Shown: piece by piece, positions 28,695 to 38,345 of the stretch
Numbering within the stretch: position 1 is the stretch's first letter
How the letters are laid out: every line of letters starts with the position of its first letter
DNA from: Marinomonas rhizomae
Lineage (GTDB): Bacteria > Pseudomonadota > Gammaproteobacteria > Pseudomonadales > Marinomonadaceae
Reading direction: 5' to 3'
Length of the DNA stretch: 64,000 nt
Assembly (NCBI RefSeq): GCF_003315485.1
Contig: NZ_QNSE01000004.1
Span: forward strand, 62,001-126,000
Made by a program: the position numbers and the translations under genes
The notes under the pieces: generated by a model
The model's database searches: none
What the model saw: only the letters and a program-made list of their open reading frames with translations
What the model was told of the DNA's origin: nothing

Positions 28695-30992
28695 TTGAGT
28701 GAGTTGTCAAATTTCGAGTCGAATGAAACCTTTTCATTAAAAGACTACACAGAAAAAGCGTACTTGAATTATTCTATGTACGTTATTTTGGATCGAGCCT
28801 TGCCGCATATCGGTGACGGTTTGAAGCCCGTTCAGCGTCGTATTGTTTATGCAATGAGCGAATTAGGCCTGAAAGCCAGTGCCAAATACAAAAAATCGGC
28901 TCGTACCGTGGGGGATGTGTTAGGTAAATTTCATCCTCATGGCGATAGTGCTTGTTATGAAGCTATGGTGTTGATGGCTCAGCCTTTTTCATATCGCTAT
29001 CCACTTGTTGATGGTCAAGGTAACTGGGGCGCGCCTGATGATCCGAAGTCTTTTGCGGCTATGCGTTACACAGAGTCTCGTTTGTCAAAATACGCAGATG
29101 TGTTGCTGAGAGAAGTCAGTCAAGGCACTGTGGATTGGACGCCTAACTTTGATGGTACATTGCAAGAGCCATCTGTTTTACCGTCTCGTTTACCTAACCT
29201 ATTATTGAATGGTACCACTGGTATTGCAGTTGGTATGGCAACGGATATTCCGCCACATAATCTGCGTGAAATTGGTGGTGCTTGTATTCACCTGCTTAAT
29301 AATCCCAATGCAGAATTAGGTGACCTGCTTAACTATGTCCAAGGACCCGACTTTCCAACGGGTGGCGAAATTATTACGCCAAAAAGCGACATTGTTAAGC
29401 TTTATGAAACCGGTAAAGGGCAGATTAAGGCTCGGGCTCGCTTCACAATTGAGGAAGGCGAAATTGTTGTTAATGAACTGCCTCATCAAGTGTCTGGTAG
29501 TAAGATATTAGAGCAAATTGCCGCGCAAATGCAGGCGAAAAAATTGCCAATGGTGGTGGATTTACGTGATGAATCAGATCATGAAAACCCGACCCGATTG
29601 GTGATTGTACCTAAGTCGAACCGTGTGGATATTGATTCTGTCATGACGCATTTGTTTGCGACCACAGACCTAGAAAAGTCCTACCGTGTAAACATGAATG
29701 TAATTGGTTTAGACGGTTTGCCTCAAGTGAAACCGCTCAAGAGCTTTTTGTCTGAGTGGTTGCGTTTTCGTATTGATGTCGTACGTCGTCGTTTACAGTT
29801 CCGTCTTGATAAAGTTAATAATCGTTTACATATTTTAGAAGGTTTGTTGATTGCCTACTTAAATATTGATGAAGTTATCGAGATTATTCGTACGGAAGAA
29901 AAGCCTAAAGTAGAGTTGATGACTCGGTTTGGTTTGAGTGATACGCAAGCTGAATCGATTCTTGAATTGAAATTGCGCCACCTTGCGAAGCTAGAAGAGA
30001 TGCGCATCAAAGGCGAGCAAGACGAGCTAGAAAAAGAGCGTAAGAAACTAGAAGGGCTGTTGTCTTCTGATCGTAAGTTGAAAAAACTCATTACCGAAGA
30101 GATTCAAGAAGCGGTAGATGACTTTGGTGATGATCGTCGTACTCCAATTGTATCTCGCAAAGAAGCGCAAGCTTTTAGTGAAGAGGATTTATTGTCAAAT
30201 GATCCTATTACCGTGGTGATCTCTAAGCAGGGTTGGATCCGGGCGGCAAAAGGCCATGATATTGATGTGAGTGGTTTAAGTTATAAGTCTGGTGATGAGT
30301 TCTTAGTGAGTACTAAAGGTCGTTCTAATCAAACACTTGTATTATTAGCGTCTAATGGACGAACCTACTCGATTAAAGCGCACACCTTGCCGTCTGCTCG
30401 TGGTCAAGGTGAGCCGATTACTGGTCGTATTTCATTAGAAAAAGACGCTACTATTGTCTCTGCTGTACTTGATAGTGAAGAGGCTCATTACCTCATAGCA
30501 AGTGATGCAGGTTACGGTTTTGTTGCTCAACTAAAAGATCTATACGCTAAGAACAAAGCGGGTAAGGCGACCTTGTCGTTACCGAAAGGTGCCCAAGTAA
30601 TGGCGCCAGTCTTCGTTCAGAACCCAGCGTCGGGCCGTGTCGTTGCTGTTTCTAACGAAGGTCGTATGTTAGCGTTTGATGTTGCTTCATTGCCTAAAAT
30701 GGCGAAAGGTAAAGGGAATAAGATGCTCAGTATCCCAAGCACTCGGGCTGCTGATAGAGAGGAGTTAGTTGTTGCTCTGGCGTGTGTTCAGCCAAATGAC
30801 CTTTTAACGGCTTATGCCGGTAAGCGTTTTATTTCCTTTACGGAAAAAGATTTAGAGGAATATTTAGGGGAACGTGGTCGAAGAGGCTTGAAGTTGCCTA
30901 GAGGGCTTCAGAGAATAGACAGTCTTGAAGTGAAAGTGGGCGAAGGTAAGGTTGTGAAAACTGACAGTCCGCCTAGCCAGGAACTTTTTTAA
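28695..30992 (+). CDS. parC: DNA topoisomerase IV subunit A
   Basis: 765 residues. ParC decatenates chromosomes with ParE, whose gene is not adjacent here. Seen: [20 protein letters not shown], the quinolone region [20 protein letters not shown] with unmutated Ser and Glu, and the catalytic Tyr in [11 protein letters not shown]. The gyrase-specific GyrA-box is lacking. The TTG start at 28695 is supported by GAAGGAAAG eight bases upstream and by the absence of any ATG before the conserved N-terminus. Confidence 0.97.
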   Translation: MSELSNFESNETFSLKDYTEKAYLNYSMYVILDRALPHIGDGLKPVQRRIVYAMSELGLKASAKYKKSARTVGDVLGKFHPHGDSACYEAMVLMAQPFSYRYPLVDGQGNWGAPDDPKSFAAMRYTESRLSKYADVLLREVSQGTVDWTPNFDGTLQEPSVLPSRLPNLLLNGTTGIAVGMATDIPPHNLREIGGACIHLLNNPNAELGDLLNYVQGPDFPTGGEIITPKSDIVKLYETGKGQIKARARFTIEEGEIVVNELPHQVSGSKILEQIAAQMQAKKLPMVVDLRDESDHENPTRLVIVPKSNRVDIDSVMTHLFATTDLEKSYRVNMNVIGLDGLPQVKPLKSFLSEWLRFRIDVVRRRLQFRLDKVNNRLHILEGLLIAYLNIDEVIEIIRTEEKPKVELMTRFGLSDTQAESILELKLRHLAKLEEMRIKGEQDELEKERKKLEGLLSSDRKLKKLITEEIQEAVDDFGDDRRTPIVSRKEAQAFSEEDLLSNDPITVVISKQGWIRAAKGHDIDVSGLSYKSGDEFLVSTKGRSNQTLVLLASNGRTYSIKAHTLPSARGQGEPITGRISLEKDATIVSAVLDSEEAHYLIASDAGYGFVAQLKDLYAKNKAGKATLSLPKGAQVMAPVFVQNPASGRVVAVSNEGRMLAFDVASLPKMAKGKGNKMLSIPSTRAADREELVVALACVQPNDLLTAYAGKRFISFTEKDLEEYLGERGRRGLKLPRGLQRIDSLEVKVGEGKVVKTDSPPSQELF

Positions 30993-31003
30993 AAAAGCAA
31001 ACC

Positions 31004-31044
31004 AATACTAGAGTTTGGGATTATGTACTAGACTCTAGTATTTT
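31004..31044 (+). terminator. Hairpin downstream of parC
   Basis: AATACTAGAGT (31004-31014) and ACTCTAGTATT (31032-31042) are perfect 11-bp arms with a 17-base loop, followed by TT. AT-rich with a long loop, so a weak terminator at best. Confidence 0.5.
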
Positions 31045-31058
31045 ATTAGTCAGGTTTT

Positions 31059-31071
31059 GAGTACTGTACTC
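31059..31071. promoter_or_regulatory. Palindrome upstream of the bacterioferritin pair
   Basis: GAGTAC-T-GTACTC is a perfect 6+1+6 palindrome centred 48 bases before the first bfr start, a place typical of an operator. It does not match the Fur consensus. The binding factor is unknown. Confidence 0.35.
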
Positions 31072-31112
31072 GTTATGCGAAATGGACTTGCCAGCAATCA
31101 GAGGAAATTAAC

Positions 31113-31586
31113 ATGAAAGGTAGTAAAAAAGTAATCGACGGTTTAAACGCATTATTAGCGAATGAACTAGCGGCCATTGATCAGTACTTCATCCATTCAC
31201 GTATGTATGAAGATTGGGGGTTGAGTAAGTTATATGATCGCCTTAATCATGAAATGGAAGAAGAAACCCAACATTCAGATTGGCTTATTAAGCGAATTTT
31301 ATTTTTGGAAGGTGTGCCATGCATGACTAAACGTCGTGACTTACTAATTGGCTCTGATGTGCATTCTATGATGAGCAATGATTTAACTCTTGAGCTTGAA
31401 GTGGTTCGCTGTGTAAGAGATGTTATTGCGATATGTGAGTCTGAAGGTGATTACCAAACACGTGAGACTCTTGAGAAGTTATTGTTTGATACTGAAGAAG
31501 ATCATGTTTATTGGTTGGAAAAACAGCTTGGCTTAATGGGCAAAATTGGCATGCAGAACTATTACCAATCGCAGATGGGTAATTAA
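31113..31586 (+). CDS. bfr: Bacterioferritin, ferroxidase-type subunit (heme Met lost)
   Basis: 157 residues, ferritin-like four-helix bundle. All di-iron ligands are present: Glu18, Glu51, His54, Glu94, Glu128 and His131 (E. coli Bfr 18, 51, 54, 94, 127, 130). The residue equivalent to the heme-coordinating Met52 is Thr52. So this subunit should oxidise iron but not bind the inter-subunit heme. It is 11 bases upstream of a second bfr gene with the opposite residue pattern, which implies a mixed 24-mer shell. Confidence 0.93.
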   Translation: MKGSKKVIDGLNALLANELAAIDQYFIHSRMYEDWGLSKLYDRLNHEMEEETQHSDWLIKRILFLEGVPCMTKRRDLLIGSDVHSMMSNDLTLELEVVRCVRDVIAICESEGDYQTRETLEKLLFDTEEDHVYWLEKQLGLMGKIGMQNYYQSQMGN

Positions 31587-31597
31587 GGAGAGGCGCT

Positions 31598-32062
31598 ATG
31601 AAAGGGGATCGTGACGTAGTTTCTGGCCTAAATAAAGTATTGGCGAATGAACTGGTTGGTATTAACCAATATTTTCTTCATGCTCGCATGTTTAAAGATT
31701 TTGGTTTTAGTGTACTTGATAAGGCAGATTATAAAACCTCCATTCAAAAAATGAAAAATGCTGATCGTTTGATTGAACGAGTTTTGTTTTTAGAGGGACT
31801 GCCTAATCTACAAGACCTTGGTCGTTTGCGCATTGGCGAAAATAGTGAAGAAATGATCTCGGCTAACTTAGAGTTTGAATTAGATACTTTGCCAGCACTG
31901 AAAGCGGCTATCGAATTGTGTGAGCAGAAAAAAGACTTTATGAGTCGCGATACGTTGGAAAAAATACTAGAAGAGCAAGAAGAGCAAATAGATTGGCTTG
32001 AAACTCAGCAACATCTGATTGCCAGTTCTGGTCTTGAAAATTACCTGCAATCTCAAATGTAA
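31598..32062 (+). CDS. bfr: Bacterioferritin, heme-binding-type subunit (ferroxidase site lost)
   Basis: 154 residues. Heme ligand Met52 is kept (IQKMKNAD), as are Glu18 and Glu94. The ferroxidase ligands Glu51, His54 and His130 are replaced by Lys51, Asn54 and Gln (EEQEEQIDWLE). The subunit probably supplies heme and the docking site for Bfd, while the upstream partner supplies ferroxidase sites. The good SD AAGGAGAGG precedes the ATG. It converges with bfd. Confidence 0.92.
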   Translation: MKGDRDVVSGLNKVLANELVGINQYFLHARMFKDFGFSVLDKADYKTSIQKMKNADRLIERVLFLEGLPNLQDLGRLRIGENSEEMISANLEFELDTLPALKAAIELCEQKKDFMSRDTLEKILEEQEEQIDWLETQQHLIASSGLENYLQSQM

Positions 32063-32075
32063 TTCAATGCTGCAA

Positions 32076-32270
32076 TTAAGCTACTTGAACTTGGGTTTCA
32101 GCAATTTTGATTAACTCACTGTTTAGTAGCTTTTTTGCGCACTGGCAGCACTTCCCACATTGGTTGCCAATGCTGTGCTCTTTGTATAGCTCACGCATGG
32201 TCGTCGCTCCATTTTGAATGGACGCTTTGATTTCTCTGTCTGATACTCGGTTACAAATGCAAACGTACAT
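32076..32270 (-). CDS. bfd: Bacterioferritin-associated ferredoxin Bfd
   Basis: 64 residues with the [2Fe-2S] ligands Cys4, Cys6, Cys38 and Cys41 (YVCICNRVSDREI and GNQCGKC). Bfd reduces heme in bacterioferritin to release stored iron. It lies tail to tail with the bfr pair and has a Fur box upstream, so release would be turned on in iron shortage. Confidence 0.96.
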   Translation of the reverse strand: MYVCICNRVSDREIKASIQNGATTMRELYKEHSIGNQCGKCCQCAKKLLNSELIKIAETQVQVA

Positions 32271-32322
32271 AAAATGAAAATCACTCTCACTAATATTCTA
32301 TTTATTGGATTCTATTTTTAAT

Positions 32323-32341
32323 GTTAATGATTATCAATAGA
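32323..32341 (-). promoter_or_regulatory. Fur box upstream of bfd
   Basis: Read on the minus strand, TCTATTGATAATCATTAAC matches 15 of 19 positions of the Fur consensus, including the central GATAATCATTA. It lies 53 bases before the bfd start, where promoter occlusion is expected. Iron repression of bfd is known in Pseudomonas and is inferred here. Confidence 0.75.
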
Positions 32342-32448
32342 TAAAAATTTATCTGTTTGCACTGTTTAATAGTTTTTTCAAAGGTTTATTAGCGGGTTGT
32401 GCTGATAAGGCTAAATAGTAGGTTTGGCCTTATCAGCATTTTGGTAGG

Positions 32449-33090
32449 CTATAGCTCTTTTTCAGCGATGTCGGTTAGCACTTTGAGGAAAGACTCAGGG
32501 TCATGTGCACCGTGAACCATGTATTTGTCATTGATGACATAAGTTGGTACAGACTGGATATCCAAACTACGTAGATGTTGTAGTTTCTTTTCGGTCAGTG
32601 TTTTTGCTTCTGTACTTAGTGCGTATTCAATGTCTGCTGTCTGCAGGCCAATACTAATTGCTATTTCCTCTAGAATACTTTTTGATCCTATGTTTTTCCC
32701 GTCTGTGAAATAGGCGTGGAATATCGCCAATACAAAAGGTGTCGCTAATCCTGATTTAGTGGCAGCAAGCACAAATTGGTGAGCAAGTTTGGTATTAGGG
32801 ATTCGGTCTTTTTCAGAGAAGTTAAATTGAATACCCGCTTCAATGCCGACTTGTTGGATAGCGTGCGTGGCTTCGTTTAGTTTTTCTGGGCTGCCGAAGC
32901 GCTTGCCGAGGTAAGTTTCACGGTCTGCACCCTCTAACGGCATATCAGGGTGCAGTTCAAAGGGCTGCCAACGAATATCGATTCGGTAATCATCTCCCAA
33001 TTGTTCAATGGCTTGTTTGAGGCGTGAATAGCCTAAATAGCACCAAGGGCAAACGACATCTGAAATAATGTCGATACGCAGATCGGCCAT
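32449..33090 (-). CDS. DsbA-family FrnE-like oxidoreductase
   Basis: 213 residues with a thioredoxin-fold active site, DVVCPWCYLGYSRL (CPWC), near residue 14, and no signal peptide, so probably cytosolic. FrnE/HCCA-isomerase members of the DsbA family act as disulfide isomerases or GSH-linked enzymes; the substrate is unknown. The start is the ATG at 33090 with TAGGAGAA upstream. The open frame extends further up to 33159 but lacks an SD there and would overlap the glycosylase gene. Confidence 0.88.
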   Translation of the reverse strand: MADLRIDIISDVVCPWCYLGYSRLKQAIEQLGDDYRIDIRWQPFELHPDMPLEGADRETYLGKRFGSPEKLNEATHAIQQVGIEAGIQFNFSEKDRIPNTKLAHQFVLAATKSGLATPFVLAIFHAYFTDGKNIGSKSILEEIAISIGLQTADIEYALSTEAKTLTEKKLQHLRSLDIQSVPTYVINDKYMVHGAHDPESFLKVLTDIAEKEL

Positions 33091-33134
33091 ATGTTCTCCT
33101 AAAAAATAGTTAAGTTGCTGAGGATGTATAGTGT

Positions 33135-33809
33135 TTAATTGACGCTTAACGCAAGGCATTGGCTAATTTCTGTGTATGAACGTCCGCTTTCTTCATGCCA
33201 ATGATTAAATGCGCCTTGGGCTGCTTTCCACGCGGACTGAGTGTCTCTTCCTGTGGTTATGATCTCATGTTGACGCAAATAGCCTTCAACATCTCTGGTG
33301 AGCATAAAGGTGTCTTTGCCCATTGCTCTTAACGTGTAAGGGCCTGTGTTGCCACCAAGACGAGCGCCATGTTTTTTCAAATAGGCCCACAAACCAATAA
33401 TGTCGTCATTCGGCCAGTTAGCTACAAAGTTAGAGAATGACCCATGGCTAGCCTGGCATTCGTTGATCATCAGGGCGTTTTCTCGGATTGTCATTACCTT
33501 GCCAAAGTTACGAATGATGCGCACATCTTTAGCTTTTTCTTCCCACATTTCGTCATGAATTAGTAGCATTTTCTCGATATCAAAACCGAAAAAGACCGTT
33601 TCAAAACCGGGCCATTTGTTGCGAACCACTTGCCAATTAATGCCAGATTGAAAAACTTTCTGAGAGAAGGCCGCCAGCCATCTATCGTCGCTGTGTTGAC
33701 TTAGTTGGGTTGTGTTCAGAGGCACAGAGAGCATAGCTTCTAGGTGCGTTTTCCCACCATGGCGAAGGGCTGCTCTATCATAAATGGATTGAAAGAGTTC
33801 GTATTTCAT
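33135..33809 (-). CDS. DNA-3-methyladenine glycosylase I family protein
   Basis: 224 residues. The core FQSGINWQVVRNKWPGFETVF and the following GFDIEKM, RIIRNFGKVMTIRENA match the Tag (Adenine_glyco) family of HhH base-excision glycosylases that remove 3-methyladenine. It differs from E. coli Tag at the N-terminus and seems to lack its zinc-binding Cys set, so it is a divergent member. It is upstream of the FrnE-like gene by 44 bases and probably co-transcribed with it. Confidence 0.85.
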   Translation of the reverse strand: MKYELFQSIYDRAALRHGGKTHLEAMLSVPLNTTQLSQHSDDRWLAAFSQKVFQSGINWQVVRNKWPGFETVFFGFDIEKMLLIHDEMWEEKAKDVRIIRNFGKVMTIRENALMINECQASHGSFSNFVANWPNDDIIGLWAYLKKHGARLGGNTGPYTLRAMGKDTFMLTRDVEGYLRQHEIITTGRDTQSAWKAAQGAFNHWHEESGRSYTEISQCLALSVN

Positions 33810-33954
33810 ATTGGACTCCTATTTTGTGGTGCCCAGTTTATCATAAGCCTAGCTCTATATATTGGCTGAGCGGATAACTTGTTTGGTATTTTAGTGAAGG
33901 ATGCTATGTGTTTGTCCTATAATGCTAATAAATGACCCTGTCGAGAGAAGTTGA

Positions 33955-34680
33955 ATGACACACTTAAGCGTTAATCTGAATAAAATTGGCTTGCTTCGTA
34001 ATTCTCGTGGAAGAGATTATCCAAATTTGATTGATATGGCAGAGCGCACGCTGGAGCTGGGCGCGTTTGGCATTACCATTCACCCAAGGCCTGACCAGCG
34101 TCATGCGACTTATCAAGATGCTCATGATTTGAAGGTGCTATTAAAGCGTTTTCCTGGCGCTGAATTAAATGTTGAAGGTTTTCCTGATGCTCAGTTTTTG
34201 GATGTTGTATTAGAAGTTGAGCCAGACCAGTGTACCTTAGTACCAGATGATCCAAATCAGCTGACATCTGATCACGGTTGGAATATTGCTCGTGACCAAG
34301 ATGCATTGCGTCCAGTGATAGCGAAGCTCAAAGCAAAAGGCATTCGTGTTGTTCTGTTCATGGACCCTGAGCCAGAAAATATGGCATTAGCGAAAGAGGT
34401 GGGTGCTGACCGTGTTGAACTGTACACAGAAGCATATGCTAATGGGTTTGGCAAAGAGGGATTTGATGAGATTCTTGACACCTACCAGCAAGCTGCTCAA
34501 GCCGCATTGGATGCTGGATTAGAAGTGAATGCTGGACATGATTTAGACCTGAACAACGTTCAGGCTTTGTGTGGGCAAGGTAGAATTATGGAAGTATCAA
34601 TTGGTCATGCATTGACGGTAGAGGCTTTAGAACTAGGTTGGAATAACGTGGTCAAAGCTTACTTAGAAAAATTGGCATAA
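33955..34680 (+). CDS. pdxJ: Pyridoxine 5'-phosphate synthase PdxJ
   Basis: 241 residues, TIM barrel. It condenses 1-deoxyxylulose 5-phosphate with 3-amino-2-oxopropyl phosphate. Seen: LSVNLNKIGLLRNSRG at the N-terminus, GITIHPRPDQRH, LVPDDPNQLTSDHGW (usually PxxRxExTTExG, here changed), FMDPEP and the C-terminal NAGHDLDLNN and EVSIGHALTVEAL. It is away from its usual recO/acpS partners. Confidence 0.94.
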   Translation: MTHLSVNLNKIGLLRNSRGRDYPNLIDMAERTLELGAFGITIHPRPDQRHATYQDAHDLKVLLKRFPGAELNVEGFPDAQFLDVVLEVEPDQCTLVPDDPNQLTSDHGWNIARDQDALRPVIAKLKAKGIRVVLFMDPEPENMALAKEVGADRVELYTEAYANGFGKEGFDEILDTYQQAAQAALDAGLEVNAGHDLDLNNVQALCGQGRIMEVSIGHALTVEALELGWNNVVKAYLEKLA

Positions 34681-34711
34681 AAAGTAAGCGGCTAGGGTAA
34701 GAGGCGGCACT

Positions 34712-35311
34712 ATGCAATGCGCAAAAAGAACTCGCTGTGACAATTGTCTCTTTTTGGCCAATCAGTGTGTTTGTCAGTGGGTGCCTAAGCTTGCGACAAG
34801 ATTAAAAATCTTGATTTTACAAGACCTTAAAGAAGCACGCCATGCGAAGAACACAGTGTCACTGTTATCTTTAGGGTTGCCGTCGGTAGAATGTATTTCG
34901 ACAGGAAACCAAAGTGCCATGATAAGTGTCTTGAGGCAAAAAGATCCGGTTAAATGGCGTTTGGTATTTCCGACAGATCGTGCTGTGCCCATAGAAGTGA
35001 TGAGTGCTGAAACTGCGTCTGAAATTGAAGGTGTAATTTTGCTAGATGCGACTTGGCGTAAGGCGAAAAAATTGTATTTCAGTGAGCCCTTGTTGCGTAT
35101 ATTTGACGCTGTGAGTTTTTCTCACCCGCCAGTAGGGCAATACAGTATTCGCAAGTCGCCTAACGTTGAGTCATTATCAACGTTAGAGGCCTGTGCTTAT
35201 ACGATAGAGCAAGTGACTGGTGAAAACATGCAACCATTGCGAGAATTTATGTTGGCAGCGCAAGAATGGCAATGGCGCAAGCAGCCTTTGAGTCATCGAC
35301 ATCCTGATTAA
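34712..35311 (+). CDS. tapT: DTW-domain tRNA-uridine aminocarboxypropyltransferase (YfiP/TapT family)
   Basis: 199 residues. The family motif DATW is in LLDATWRKAKKLYFSE near residue 112. An N-terminal Cys cluster (RCDNCLFLANQCVCQW) may bind zinc. TapT (YfiP) makes acp3U47 in E. coli tRNA from SAM. The C-terminal SIRKSPNVESLSTLEACAYT is typical. The gene is followed directly by the DUF1244 gene. Confidence 0.87.
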   Translation: MQCAKRTRCDNCLFLANQCVCQWVPKLATRLKILILQDLKEARHAKNTVSLLSLGLPSVECISTGNQSAMISVLRQKDPVKWRLVFPTDRAVPIEVMSAETASEIEGVILLDATWRKAKKLYFSEPLLRIFDAVSFSHPPVGQYSIRKSPNVESLSTLEACAYTIEQVTGENMQPLREFMLAAQEWQWRKQPLSHRHPD

Positions 35312-35353
35312 TTGCTAACTTGTGATAAGAAAATAGAGAGAATTAAGACGATT

Positions 35354-35647
35354 ATGAGCAAACAAACTGAAATTGAGGCCGCGGTATTGCGTCGCCTATT
35401 GAAGCACCTTGACGATAATAAATCTGTGCAAAATATTGATCTGATGAACCTAGCGGGTTTTTGTCGTAACTGCTTAAGTAAATGGTATATGGCAGAGGCC
35501 AAGCAGCTAGGTGTTCAAATGGACTATAACGAGGCGCGAGAGTTCGTCTATGGCGAACCTTATGACGCTTGGAAAGCGAAGCATCAACCAGAAGCTACCG
35601 CAGAGCAGATAGCCGCTTTTAATGCAAAGTCTCAGTCTGGTCAGTAA
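35354..35647 (+). CDS. DUF1244 family protein
   Basis: 97 residues: AAVLRRLLKHLDDNKSVQNI and GFCRNCLSKWYMAEA, the family signature with the conserved CRNCLxKWY. This is an all-alpha small protein of unknown function. I chose the ATG at 35354 because MSKQTEIEAAVLRRL fits the family start; a TTG at 35312 is in frame but has no support. lapG overlaps or starts just after its stop. Confidence 0.88.
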   Translation: MSKQTEIEAAVLRRLLKHLDDNKSVQNIDLMNLAGFCRNCLSKWYMAEAKQLGVQMDYNEAREFVYGEPYDAWKAKHQPEATAEQIAAFNAKSQSGQ

Positions 35648-36344
35648 CATTGGTGTGAAAAAACGATTAGATTCGTTTTTATCGTACTTAAGAAGCTCCA
35701 AACGTCTTGTTTGTGTGCTTCTTATTATGTGCTTTGTGCCACATTTTTGGCTGTATGCTGATGTGTCGGATAAATATAGAAAGTTAGCGAAACAGGCTGG
35801 CTCAGTTTATGGTTCAAACGCAGAAAAACGCATCCTTGCTTGGCGAAAATTGATCGACAACTCTCGATCGCTATCTATCGTTGATCAACTCACTCAGGTT
35901 AATAACTTCTTCAACCAAATGGATTTTGTTGATGACATGACCTTGTGGGGAAAGGAAGATTATTGGGCAACGCCCATTGAGTTTTTAGGCATGCAAGCTG
36001 GAGACTGCGAAGACTTTACTATTGCTAAGTATTTTACGCTTAGGGAACTTGGCGTACCAGATGAAAAACTACGACTAGTATATGTAAAGGCGTTAAAGCT
36101 AAACCAACACCATATGGTATTGGCCTACTATCATAAACCTACTTCCATCCCTGTCTTGCTTGATAATCTAGATAAAGAATTAAAGCCCGCGTCAAAGCGC
36201 AATGATCTTTTGCCTATTTATTCCTTTAATGCAGAAAATTTGTGGCTTTCAAAAGAAAAAGGGCGTGGTGTATTGGTAGGTGGCTCATCAAGATTGAGCT
36301 TGTGGACAGACTTAAATAATCGTTTTAATACGATGACAAATTAG
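35622..36344 (+). CDS. lapG: Periplasmic adhesin protease LapG (BTLCP family)
   Basis: 240 residues. A membrane/signal segment (about residues 27-45, LVCVLLIMCFVPHFW) directs it to the periplasm. The transglutaminase-like Cys-His-Asp triad is Cys129 (AGDCEDF), His164 (QHHMVLAYY) and Asp181 (LLDNL), counted from the ATG at 35622. LapG cuts large RTX adhesins at an N-terminal TAAG-type site when LapD does not hold it. A GTG at 35655, just after the DUF1244 stop, is an equally possible start. lapD follows by 10 bases. Confidence 0.93.
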   Translation: MQSLSLVSNIGVKKRLDSFLSYLRSSKRLVCVLLIMCFVPHFWLYADVSDKYRKLAKQAGSVYGSNAEKRILAWRKLIDNSRSLSIVDQLTQVNNFFNQMDFVDDMTLWGKEDYWATPIEFLGMQAGDCEDFTIAKYFTLRELGVPDEKLRLVYVKALKLNQHHMVLAYYHKPTSIPVLLDNLDKELKPASKRNDLLPIYSFNAENLWLSKEKGRGVLVGGSSRLSLWTDLNNRFNTMTN

Positions 36345-36354
36345 GAGAACTTGG

Positions 36355-38304
36355 ATGACACTGTTCCGCCAATTAATGATGACGATTATTGCCATATTTT
36401 CATTGATGCTTGCCGTGGTGATGGGCATAAATTTTAATACCACAAAAGGTTATTTGATTGGGCAATTGGAATCGACGACCCAAGATTCTGCAACCTCATT
36501 GAGTATGTCTGTGTCTGATTTTATGGCATTGGAAGATTATGCATCAGTGGAAAGTAGCATCAATGCTGTATTCGATAGTGGCTATTTTTCTGAAGTGCGT
36601 ATTCATGTGTATGATACTGACAAGGATATAGCTCGCTCTAATGAGACTAAAATAGACGGAGTGCCGGCCTGGTTTATTGATTTGATCGATTTTAAGGTTC
36701 CTGTAGCCAAAGCCATTATTTCAAATGGTTGGAGTGAGCTTGGACAAGTCTACATAACCGGTAGTGCTGGCTATGGCTATAATCAACTCTGGCTAGCATC
36801 GCGAGATTTATTGGTATCTTTCTTTGTGATTGGCGCGATTACACTTATTGTTGGTAGCTTTGCTTTACGTTATTTATTCCGTCCTTTAGCTGAGCTTGAA
36901 AAACAAGCAGAAGCGATTCAGCAGCGTCGCTTTATTAAAACCATTGCCGTGCCTAAAACACGAGAACTGAAATCTGTGGTTTTGTCTATGAATCGCATGG
37001 CTGAAAAATTAGAAAAGGAGTTTGCTTCGGAGGTTGAAACGGCTCAATGGCTGCAAGCCAGAGCCTTTAAAGATCCTGTTAGTGGTTTAGGTAATCGACA
37101 CTTTTTTGAAAGTCAGATGAAGTCGCATTTTGGTGAAAGAGAGCGTGGTATAGACGGTCTGGTTTTGGTGAGTTTAGCGGATCTGGGTAAGTTAAATAAC
37201 GAGCGAGGTTATGAATCCGCTGATATGTTTATTCAGTCTGCCGCCGATATTTTGACTAAAAAGGTGTCAACGCTTTCTTCTTTTTCGACTCTAGCACGTT
37301 TGTCTGGCGCAGACTTTGTTTTACTTATTCCTAATTTTGATCATAGCCAGTTAACCAAAGTAGTTGATGAAATTATGGCTGAGTTGGTGGAGTTAAATAC
37401 GGCCAGTATAAGTTACTCTGCCGCAGTGGCAAATATCGGTGGGGTAACCATAGATGGATCGGTAGAGCGTTCAAGCGCTATGTCCCAAGCTGACGCGGCT
37501 CTTCGTGAAGCTAAGCGAGAAGGTAGCAATATTAGTCGGGTGTTTGATCTGAATATGGGTCGAAACATGGCTATTAGTAGGACGGCTTGGAAAGACATCT
37601 TAGAATCAGCTATCTTGCATAAATCGTTTAAACTCAAGAAGCAAAAAGTGACCACTTTGGATGGGCATTCTACAGTGCTTCATGAAGAAGTTTTTATGGG
37701 CTTGGAGCAGGCAGGAAAAGAATACCATGCTGGCTATTTTATTGGCTTAGCTGAGCAATTTAACTTAGGCAGTCAAATCGACCAAGTTATCATAGGGAGA
37801 GTGATAGAGCATATTAAATTAAGACAATTGACTATCCCATTAACGGTTAACCTATCCGCTTCTTCATATGCTAAACCGGATTTTATTGCATGGCTAAATA
37901 AAACGTTAAGCCTTCTTAGTGCGGACGTGAAAAGTAAGCTGATGTTTGAGATTTCAGAGCAGAGTGTTTTGATTGAAGAAGAACAAGCAAATGCGCTCGC
38001 GCAAATGTTGAAAACACAGCGTGTCTTATTTGGGATTGATAATGTTGGTAAGCAATTTTCCGCTTTTCAATACCTACAAACCTTGATGCCTGACTATGTG
38101 AAAGTGGATTCTTCTTATACACGAATGGCAGCAGGTAAGGAGTCTGAGTCTTTCTTTATGCACACCTTATGTAAGATGTTTAATAGTTTAAATATTGAAG
38201 TGATCGCAACCGGTGTCGAGAGTGAAAAACAATTAATAGCCTTGAAACGCTTTGATGTGTCAGGTGGGCAAGGGTTCTTAATTGGTCGTGCGCAAGATAT
38301 GTAG
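36355..38304 (+). CDS. lapD: c-di-GMP receptor LapD (degenerate GGDEF-EAL)
   Basis: 649 residues. A first membrane segment (about 8-26) is followed by a periplasmic LapD/MoxY-type domain (about 27-150), a second membrane segment (about 150-172), HAMP, GGDEF (about 240-395) and EAL (about 405-645). The GGDEF site reads SGADF (317-321) and the EAL site reads EVF (445-447), so neither synthesis nor hydrolysis is expected. In LapD the EAL domain binds c-di-GMP and the output domain sequesters LapG, keeping adhesin on the surface. Context with lapG and lapBC fits. Confidence 0.94.
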   Translation: MTLFRQLMMTIIAIFSLMLAVVMGINFNTTKGYLIGQLESTTQDSATSLSMSVSDFMALEDYASVESSINAVFDSGYFSEVRIHVYDTDKDIARSNETKIDGVPAWFIDLIDFKVPVAKAIISNGWSELGQVYITGSAGYGYNQLWLASRDLLVSFFVIGAITLIVGSFALRYLFRPLAELEKQAEAIQQRRFIKTIAVPKTRELKSVVLSMNRMAEKLEKEFASEVETAQWLQARAFKDPVSGLGNRHFFESQMKSHFGERERGIDGLVLVSLADLGKLNNERGYESADMFIQSAADILTKKVSTLSSFSTLARLSGADFVLLIPNFDHSQLTKVVDEIMAELVELNTASISYSAAVANIGGVTIDGSVERSSAMSQADAALREAKREGSNISRVFDLNMGRNMAISRTAWKDILESAILHKSFKLKKQKVTTLDGHSTVLHEEVFMGLEQAGKEYHAGYFIGLAEQFNLGSQIDQVIIGRVIEHIKLRQLTIPLTVNLSASSYAKPDFIAWLNKTLSLLSADVKSKLMFEISEQSVLIEEEQANALAQMLKTQRVLFGIDNVGKQFSAFQYLQTLMPDYVKVDSSYTRMAAGKESESFFMHTLCKMFNSLNIEVIATGVESEKQLIALKRFDVSGGQGFLIGRAQDM

Positions 38305-38345
38305 TGATTTCTGCTACTTATCTTGCGTTTAAGGTATTGGTATTT

